DNA from: a bacterium
GTDB taxonomy: Archaea; Thermoplasmatota; Thermoplasmata; Lutacidiplasmatales; UBA184
Assembly (NCBI GenBank): GCA_021832495.1
Contig: JAKBKR010000051.1
Span: forward strand, 1 to 9,827
Length of the DNA: 9,827 nucleotides
Direction: 5' to 3'
Every line of letters starts with the position of its first letter. Within the stretch, counting starts at the first letter, position 1. Positions 1-7,700 of the stretch are shown piece by piece. The notes under the pieces are model-generated. The model saw only the letters and a program-made list of their open reading frames with translations. It searched no databases and was not told where the DNA came from. The translations under genes were made by a program, and so were the position numbers.

Positions 1-101
1 ATCTCGACTCCGGCGACCGTAAGGCAGACCATCACCAGTGTGAAATTCCTCCTGGCAACGAGCCAGTCCCCGCGGACACTACGATACCATGTCTGATGCA
101 T
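1..101 (-). CDS. N-terminus of a probable membrane-anchored or secreted protein, cut by the window edge
   Basis: This minus-strand frame is open from an ATG at 101-99 to the left edge and gives 33 residues. They begin MHQTWYRSVRGDWLVARRN and run into a hydrophobic stretch, FTLVMVCLTVAGV. A basic, aromatic n-region followed by a hydrophobic core is the pattern of a signal peptide or N-terminal anchor. The segment closely parallels the N-terminus of the kelch protein upstream, where YRWLSSARRARTSYLVL is followed by CTVSIVAG. This suggests a third gene of the same secreted set, lying 236 bp downstream. The frame stays open further upstream (possible ATG at 218), but that extension is Arg/Ser-rich and unconvincing. 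Other in-frame starts lie at 35 (GTG) and 32 (ATG), and an AGGAGG lies just upstream of them (about 47-52). No good ribosome binding site precedes 101. The body of the protein is outside the window, so function is unknown. Confidence 0.5.
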   Translation of the reverse strand, partial: MHQTWYRSVRGDWLVARRNFTLVMVCLTVAGVE

Positions 102-220
102 ATGAACACTTTCTGGAACGGCATCTCGCGGTCCTCGTCGAGACCGCAACCGGTGAGTGGATGCCGACACGGTTCTTCGAGAGCTACCTTCCATCACTTC
201 CTCCGGAAGGTCGCCCATGA
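89..220 (+). CDS. Possible small plus-strand ORF of 43 residues
   Basis: An ATG at 89 opens a 43-codon ORF (starts MSDAYEHFLERHLAVLVETA, ends LPPEGRP, stop TGA). Its composition is protein-like: a helix-like start, aromatic residues and few arginine runs. That is unusual for a shadow frame in GC-rich DNA. Its stop overlaps an ATG at 217 (ATGA) that opens a second 47-codon frame to 360, preceded by GGAAGG, but that frame runs into the end of the kelch gene. Against the ORF: no promoter or ribosome binding site is visible ahead of 89, and it overlaps the start of the minus-strand gene at 101. It could be a small gene, a decayed remnant or chance. I do not recognise it. Confidence 0.2.
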   Translation: MSDAYEHFLERHLAVLVETATGEWMPTRFFESYLPSLPPEGRP

Positions 221-337
221 TCGACCCGGAATGGGCGGAACATCGACCGAATCTGTTAACCGGCTGCCGAACCTTTCGAACTCGAGCAGTCATCACGATA
301 TCTCCAGACGCGCGATCAATTCTAACGAAATGCCCAC
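102..337. other. Spacer between the kelch gene and the next minus-strand gene
   Basis: Apart from the doubtful small plus-strand ORFs, I see no RNA gene, clear T-rich terminator or strong TATA element here. The stretch at about 290-330 is the most AT-rich part and could hold a promoter for the gene starting near 101, but no motif is convincing. Confidence 0.4.
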
Positions 338-1750
338 TCACTTGTACACATAGGTCGTAGAGTAGTACCCTGCCGAGTTAGACCCTCCCAGAACTATGAC
401 ATACTGGTCATTCGTTCCCGGATCGTAAACCATCGAGGGCGCGAATCGACTTACACTTGAGCCGGGATTGGCCACCGCCGCCCAGTCCCCCGCGCCCGCC
501 GACGCCGCGACCCACTTGAATGCCCCATACACATATCCATGCGCGTCGGAATCGTAGGTCGAGACCCAACCATTGAATCCACCAAAATCGAAGACGTAGT
601 TCTGGAAGTTGTCGTAGGCCATGGCTGTCGCGTAGGTCCCAGGCATGTAACACGCGCCAACCGTGTTCCCCTTCCAGTCGACCTTGCCTTGGCACTGCTG
701 GGTCCAAGTTCCCCCAGTCAGTGACCAAGCATCGTCACAGTAGTTGCTCATCGCTGTGTCCTTGACGCACGATCCCCCGAGGTAGGTGCAGGTGCCGGCA
801 CTGCACGAGGACGTTTCTCCGCCATACAGGAGGAGGTAGCCGTCGGTGTAGTCGTAGGTCATCCCTCCGAAGTCTCGCGCTGGGGGACCGGTGAGAGTCG
901 TGGTGTGCCATGCGTTCGAGAAGAACTCGTAGAGCGTGCCGCTGTCCGAGTCGACCTCAGTCGCAGTATTGCAGCTCGAGGCGCACCGAAGGCCACCGAA
1001 CAGGAACACACACCCTGTTGACGGAGCCCCCGTCACGCCCCCTTGATTGCAGTCCCCCTGGACCGGGTCGTAGGCCATCATCGGGGCATTCATCGGCGGC
1101 GGGGTGGTCCCGCACGTGCTGCCACCTGTGCCCGCGCCGTCCCCGTTGTTGCAGATGGCGTGCCAAGTCCCGCCAGAGAACCCCCAGGTGTCCCCGCACA
1201 TGTAGAAGTAGTAGCTGTTGGACGCCAGGCACTGGTTCGCCCCCCCTCCCCCGTTGTCCGCGCCTCCGAACAGCAGGACCTGGCTGTCCGTACCGTCCCA
1301 GGCCATAGCGAACTCTGACCTGCCGTCGGGGGATGGGGAGAGCGTGCCGAGGCTCTTCCAGCAACCTCCGGAGTACTCCCAGGTCGTGGAGACGTACGAA
1401 CTTCCAGTGTAGCCCCCGAAGTAGACCACGTAGCCATCGAGGAAGTCATAGGCCATGCCTCCCGCCGCCTCACCTTGCGAAGGTCCCGCGACGGGGAACT
1501 GGGACCAGCCGGTCGCAATAGGACAGCTCGCCCCTCCGGTGCCGCCGCTGAGCCCCACGTAGGACGTGTTGGAAAGCAGCTGGCCCGTCCCTGGGTAGAA
1601 GGACGTCCCCAACGCCACCCCGGCGACGATGGAGACCGTGCAAAGGACCAAGTAGGATGTTCGTGCCCTTCGAGCCGAACTCAGCCATCGATACCGCCTA
1701 GCTGCATTTTCAATGGGGTTGGAGTGCAGTACATCAGTGAGCTGCCTCAC
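338..1750 (-). CDS. Membrane-anchored or secreted kelch-type six-bladed beta-propeller protein
   Basis: This gene encodes 470 residues. Residues 1-30 are basic (RRYRWLSSARRAR) and are followed by a hydrophobic segment at about 32-50, read as an N-terminal anchor or signal peptide. Residues 95-470 hold six kelch-like units. Each has an M-x-[YW]-D turn and then a strand ending in GG: MAYDFLDGYVVYFGG (99-113), MAWDGTDSQVLLFGG (149-163), and further units near 225, 297, 377 and 440. Several end in a [TD]-x-W...GG-x-W strand pair, as in CGDTWGFSGGTW. Six units fit a closed propeller. Loops carry many cysteines (for example near 174-185, 200-213, 234-247, 316-338 and 353-367), suggesting extracellular disulfides. 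No galactose-oxidase catalytic set or other active site is recognisable, so a binding role is more likely than an enzymatic one. The start is GTG, overlapping the stop of the giant gene as GTGA, with AGGGGG just upstream; no in-frame ATG lies before the hydrophobic segment. Translational coupling to the giant gene is likely. Kelch-type fold is well supported; the ligand is unknown. Confidence 0.85.
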   Translation of the reverse strand: MRQLTDVLHSNPIENAARRYRWLSSARRARTSYLVLCTVSIVAGVALGTSFYPGTGQLLSNTSYVGLSGGTGGASCPIATGWSQFPVAGPSQGEAAGGMAYDFLDGYVVYFGGYTGSSYVSTTWEYSGGCWKSLGTLSPSPDGRSEFAMAWDGTDSQVLLFGGADNGGGGANQCLASNSYYFYMCGDTWGFSGGTWHAICNNGDGAGTGGSTCGTTPPPMNAPMMAYDPVQGDCNQGGVTGAPSTGCVFLFGGLRCASSCNTATEVDSDSGTLYEFFSNAWHTTTLTGPPARDFGGMTYDYTDGYLLLYGGETSSCSAGTCTYLGGSCVKDTAMSNYCDDAWSLTGGTWTQQCQGKVDWKGNTVGACYMPGTYATAMAYDNFQNYVFDFGGFNGWVSTYDSDAHGYVYGAFKWVAASAGAGDWAAVANPGSSVSRFAPSMVYDPGTNDQYVIVLGGSNSAGYYSTTYVYK

Positions 1751-4700
1751 GGTTCCCCCTCTCTCGCGGTTGTCAGGGTTCCGTCCCCCTCTCCCTCCTC
1801 CGTTCGCGTCTGGGCCGTCGAAGGGGAGCTTGGCCTATCCGAGGTTGGGGGAGTCGACCTCCGCAGAACCACGAGATCCCACAAGGCGAACTCCAGCAGA
1901 AGGATTGCAGAGAGCCCGCCCACCACCCAGGTCCACACTCCGTCACTCGTCTGGATGAACGAGAGGTGCGGCGGGGTGGGGCCCGCGATTGACTGGATCG
2001 CGAGCGAGCTGCTCATGACCCTGGCGCCGGAGCCGTCGGTAATCACGACGTAGAAGTCAAACGTCCCCGTAGAGGTGGGTACGAAGGAGTAGATCCCACC
2101 GGCGGCTCCTGGAACAACGCCACCGTTGAGGAACCATTGCACCGAGTATGGGGTGATCCCGCCAGAAATCGAGACCGTCAGGAGGACCGTCTCAGAGACC
2201 GGCACCGTCGACCTGGACGCGCTCAGGCCAACAGTTGGAAGCGCAGGGTTCGAAGCGACACTGAAGACGGTCGACGTTCTCGAGTGTGATGCATGGCCAA
2301 GACTGTCCACCACATAGACCGTGACCGTGAAGGCTCCAGCAATCAACGGTACGCAGCTGATGGTCGAGGCGAAACTCAACGCGCACCCGAAGCCCGACAC
2401 TGATTCCGACCAGGAGTAGGAGGAATAGGTACCGGACCCTCCCGAGGCATTGGTGCTGAAGGACACGGACATACCCACCTCTCCCGACACCGAATTGGCC
2501 ACCGGGACGCCAACCGATGGACCCGGTGTTGTCGGGGCCACAATGTATGTCACGGATGCGTTGAACGGGCCGAATGCATCGGAGTCTCGGGCCGAGACCG
2601 CTACGGTGTAGACCCCACCCGCGGAAGCGAGACAACTATCAACCGCGGACCCTGAGCTAGAGCAGCCGGGCGGAAGGGAGGACCAGGTCCACCCGACGTA
2701 GCTTCCCGAGCCCCCGTTGGCCGAGGCCTCGAAGTTGAGCATCTCACCGGGTCCCGCGCTCCCGGACGCGGGAGATGCTGAGATCGAGACCGTCGGGTCG
2801 GGCTCCAGTGTAAGAGTGAAGGTCAGTGGCGCGCTCCCCGAGCAGGCATCGGGGAAGCTGCAACCGGAAAGGTCCGTGACAATGACCGAGACCTCCCAGA
2901 TCTGCGGAACAGACACCGCGCCAACCGTGCACGTGTAGATGGACACCGGTGCACCCGTGCCCCGGCCGGAGCATACCGTCGATCCGCGGGTTACCGCCCA
3001 TGTGAAAGAATACGCTCCGCTGCCACCGGAGGCGATGGTCTCGATCGCAAGAGTCTGTCCCTGGTCGGCGGAGCAGTTGATGGCACAAACTACCGGGGAG
3101 TTTTGGACGGGAGAGGTCAAGGAGGGGGCAGGGTAGAGCGTGACCGAGAAGGTGAGCGATGATCCACCCCCGCACGGGGAGGGATATGCGCATCCAAGAC
3201 TATCGGTCACACTGACCGTGATCGTCCAAACCTGGGAGTGCGAGAGAGATCCCACCGTGCAGCTATAGATGGAGACCGAGGAACCGGTAGCAGATCCAGC
3301 GCAGGCGCTCCCACCCGAAGTAATCTGCCAACTGAAGACGTACCCTCCATTACCGAGACTCGCGGTGGTCGAGACAGAGAGAATTTGCGAAGCGTCTACG
3401 ATGCAGCCGGACGCGCAACGGGTGGGACCGACCTGGGTGACCACCGATAGCACCGGATCAGGGTAGATGGTCACCGCCGCGGTCGAGGAGAACACCGCCA
3501 CTGGCGCGACGTCGCTGCTGTCTGCGACCACGTAACAGAAGAAGTGGGTCCCCGTTGAGAGTGAGGGAGTGGTTGTGAGCGAGCTTGACGTGGCCCCGGA
3601 GATAACGGAATCGGTCCCGGTGCAGGTTCCCCGGGTAGGGGACGTATACCACTGGTAGAAGTAACCGGGAGTCCCACCTGAGGCCGAGGCTGACAGGCTC
3701 AGGGAAAGACCAAGGTCGGTCGAAACCGTGGCAGGCGAGGGCGCGCCTGCAACCAGGGTGGGATTCACTGCTACCGGCACGGCTGTCGAATAGACAGCCG
3801 CGGCAGGGGCTCCCATGCTGGAGTCGCCGTACTCCACGCAGTAGTAGGTGCTCGCCGACGGTAAGACCGTTAGAGAAACCTGGATCTGACCCAGGATAGG
3901 CGAGTCACTCGAACAGCTCGATGAGGGGCCAGAATACCACTGGTAGGTGTATCCAGGTGAACCTCCTGAGGGGCTGCTGGTGGTCAGAGTGAGCGTCTGG
4001 CCGACGTCAAGTGTCACACTCGAGGGAGAGGAGGAGCCTGCGACAAGGGGTGGGCTGACCGCGACAAGCACCCAGCCGGACAAGGAGTCCGCGGCAGGTG
4101 TCCCCTGGCTGCCGTCGGTAAGCTCGTAGCAGTAGTAGCCGCTCGCGGACGGGGAGATGAGAACAGATGGTGAGGCAGCAACCCAAACTCCCGCCGTGCA
4201 GGAACCTGTGCCCGTGGAGGAGCTGAACCACGTCACCGCGTAGGGAGTAGTGCCGCCCCCAGGGTTCGAATCCAGGGTCGCGGATTGCCCCTGATCAAGG
4301 ATAACCGGCTGCGGTGTTATCGGGCCCGCAACGAGCACGGGATCCACCGCTACGAGATCCCAAGCGGAGGCCGCAGCTGCGGTGGGGCTTCCACCGCTGC
4401 TGTCCGTCGCGACGTAGCAGTAGTAGGAGCTAGCGCTCGAGGAGAGGACCAGCGAGGATGATGTGCTGAGAACCGTTCCTGAGTCGCACGGTCCCGTGCC
4501 CGAAGCCGAAGAGTACCAGGCGATGGCGTACGGGCTCGTGCCGCCGCTCGCGGCACTGCTCAGAACGAGCGACTGTCCCAAATCGATCGCAGGGGATGCG
4601 GGAGTCGCACTCCCGGCGACCAACAGGGGGTTGACGGCGATCAGCACGACATTCGAGTAGACGACCGGAGGGGGCGTCCCAGAACTGTTGTCCCCGTAGG

Positions 4701-7700
4701 AGACACAGTAGAACGACACGGTGACGGGGGACGCCGTGTAGAGCGGGAAGTACGCGCCCGGGACCAGTGGGTCATTCGCGCAGGTCGTGGAGGTCCCCGA
4801 CCTCCATGCGTACGTGTAGGCGGGGGAACCCCCGTAGGGACTGCTGGTCTGGAGTCCGACCGTCTGTCCGAGATCGATGACGTTCGCCGCCACGGTTACA
4901 AACCCAGGATACAGCGTGCCGTTCACCTCCCAGCTTGGCGAGGTTCTGACCCTCGAGGTCGCGTTGTCGGAATCGGTGACCGTTACGGAGACAGTGTAGT
5001 TGCCCGGGGTCAGAGGAGAGCAATAGATGATCGCCGAGTTGGCCAGGACACACCCCAGGTTCGAGGAGGACTCCAACCACGTGTAGAGCGTGTAATTGCC
5101 CGTGCCCCCGGTGGCGCTGGTGTTGAAGCTCACCGTGGTGCCGGGCAGGCCCGCTCGGAGAGGGGTGAGAGGAGTCCGGGTGCTCGGGATCATTGAGCCG
5201 GCCGGCTGGATGATGTAGTTCACCGACAGCGAGACCGGGCCGTAGTTGTTCGTGTCGTCTGCCTGCACGGTGATCGTATAGGCGCCACCCACCGTCGGGG
5301 TGCAGGTAAGACTCGCGGCGGCAGAGTTCGTGCATCCGGTAGGAAGCGACGTCCACGACCAGGCCGTGTAAGACCCGCTCCCTCCAGCTGCGGCCGCGGT
5401 CAGGGTAAGTGACTGGCCGGCTTCGACCCCACCAGAGAGGGGATTCCCCGTGATCGAGGAAATGGAGGGATCTACAAGCAACGAGATTGAGATCGAGAGC
5501 GTCCCCCCGCCGCAGGGGGTAGGGTACACACACCCGTTGCCGTCCGCGACATCGACCGTAACTGTCCAGGTCTGGGTGGTCGAGATGGTGCCGACCGTGC
5601 AAGAGTATGTTGAGGTAGTGGCGCCGTAGGCTGAACCCGAGCAGTAGCTGGAGCCGGCCGTGAGCGCCCAAGTGAAGGTGTAGCCACCCGAGCCGAGACT
5701 CGCAGTCGTTGCTACGGAGAGGGTCTGGCCTTGATCTGCAGAGCAGCTCACGGAGCATGCGACGGGGGAGCTCTCGACGATGGCGGTGAGCGTGGGGTCT
5801 TGGTAAAGGGAGACCGTGAAAGAGATGGTCCCTCCCGAACAGGGCGTGGGCGCCTTGCACCCGTTGCTATCGGTCACGTAGACCGTGACCGTCCAGGTGG
5901 TCTGCGCCGTTGTGAGGGAGCCCACCGTGCACGACAGCGTGGAAGCAGTGGAGCTCCCCGAGCAAAAGGTCGACCCAGCGGTGATCGACCATGTGTAGAC
6001 GTATCCGCCGCTTCCCAACGAGGCGGTCGATGTGACCGTCAGAGTCTGACCCTGATCCGCCGAGCACGTCGAGGAACATATCTTCGGGGAGGTTTCGGAG
6101 ACCGCAGAGATTGTGGGGTCCTGGTAAAGAGAGACCGTGAAGGAGTTCGTCCCTCCCGAACAGGGCGTGGGCGCCTTGCACCCGTTGCTATCGGTCACGT
6201 AGACCGTGACCGTCCAGGTCTGCGTCGCTGAGAGGGATCCCACCGTACACGACAGCGTGGAAACAGTGGAGCTTCCCGAGCAGTAGGTCGACCCAGCGGT
6301 GATCGACCATGTGTAGACGTATCCGCCGCTTCCCAACGAGGCGGTCGATGTGACCGTCAGCGTCTGACCCTGGTCTGCCGAGCACGTCGAGGAACATGCC
6401 TTCGGGGAGGTCTCGGTCACCGACGAGATCGTGGGGTCCTGGTAAAGGGAGACCGTGAAGGAGAGGGTCGTCCCTGAACATGGCGTGGGGGCTCTGCATC
6501 CATTGCTGTCTGTCACAAAGGCGGTCACGGTCCATGTCTGAGTTGCTGAAAGGGCCCCCACCGTGCACGAGAACGTGGAAGTGGTCGAGCTTCCTGAACA
6601 ATAGGTGGACCCTGCTGTAATGGACCAAGTGTAGGTGTAGACTCCACTACCCAGCGACGCGGAAGTGGTGACCGTAAGTGTCTGCCCTTGGTCGGCGGAG
6701 CATCCCGACGAGCAAGCCACGGGCGAGGTCTCCGTAATCGCGGCGAGTGCAGGGTCTTGGTAGAGGCTCAAGGTGAGCGAATTTGTTGTGCCGCCGGCGC
6801 ATGGGCTGGGAGCTTTGCATAGGTCGCTGTCGGTGACGTAGACGGTCGCGGTCCAGGTCTGCGTCGCGGAGAGCGCACCCACGGTGCATGAAAGGGCGGA
6901 GGTCGTGGAGGCACCGCTGCAGTAGGTCGACCCCGCCGTGATGGACCACGTGTAGGTGTAGACACCGGTTCCCAGCGACGCGGTAGCGGTGACAGTTAGG
7001 GTCTGGCCTTGGTCAGCCGAGCACCCCGATGAGCAGGAGACCGGGCTCGTCTCCGTCACCGCAGAAAGGGTCGGGTCTTGATAGAGGGTCACGGTCACCG
7101 GCGTTCCAGTCGATGGCGCAGAGCAGAGAGTTCCAGAGGCTGGCGGCGCGTAGCACCCACTGGTGTCTTTCAGATAGACCCAGACCACAGCGGTCTGGGT
7201 AGCAGCAACGCTTACCGTGCAGGTGTAAGTGAACGTGGGTGATGTTCCGCCTGAGGCGCATGCTGTGAGATACGTGGCTCCGCTAGAGATGCCCCATGTG
7301 GGGGTGTAGGGCGAAAGTCCATTGCTCCCAGTTGCCGAGAAGATGATGGACTGGCCGTTGTCCGCGGAGTCCTGACCACTTACCGGAGAAGTCACCGAGA
7401 TACTGACGCAAGGACCGAGGTTCGACGTGAAGTAGGCGTTGAATGAGGTCGAGGGGCCGAAGTAGACAAGGTCCGCGCGGTAAGCCGCGCAGCCCACAGC
7501 GGCCGAGGCCGTAGTGAAAGCGATCGCCGTACCTCCGGCCGCCGCGGCTGATGCAGAGAAGGAGGTCCAGGACGTGAACGCGCCAGACTGGCTCGACGAG
7601 GTCACGACGTAGTCGGTGCTCGTTGTCGCGAGGTACTGATAGCTGATGAAGGGGAAGACCGCAGTCGACGTTCCAACGAGAGCTAGAGAAGCCCAGTAGA

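Noticed and set aside
1475..2053. 192-residue plus-strand frame across the kelch/giant junction
   Set aside because: It is antisense to two well-supported genes, rich in Arg/Ser/Pro, with no recognisable motif or start signal.
4772..5860. 362-residue minus-strand frame, and similar His/Arg-rich frames at 5867-6181, 6188-6628 and 6647-6949
   Set aside because: They lie in another frame of the repeat array. They repeat only because the DNA of the type-A modules repeats, and their composition is typical of shadow frames.
5467..7071. CRISPR-like array
   Set aside because: The regular ~318-bp period reflects protein modules translated in one continuous frame; the units are far too long and there are no spacers.
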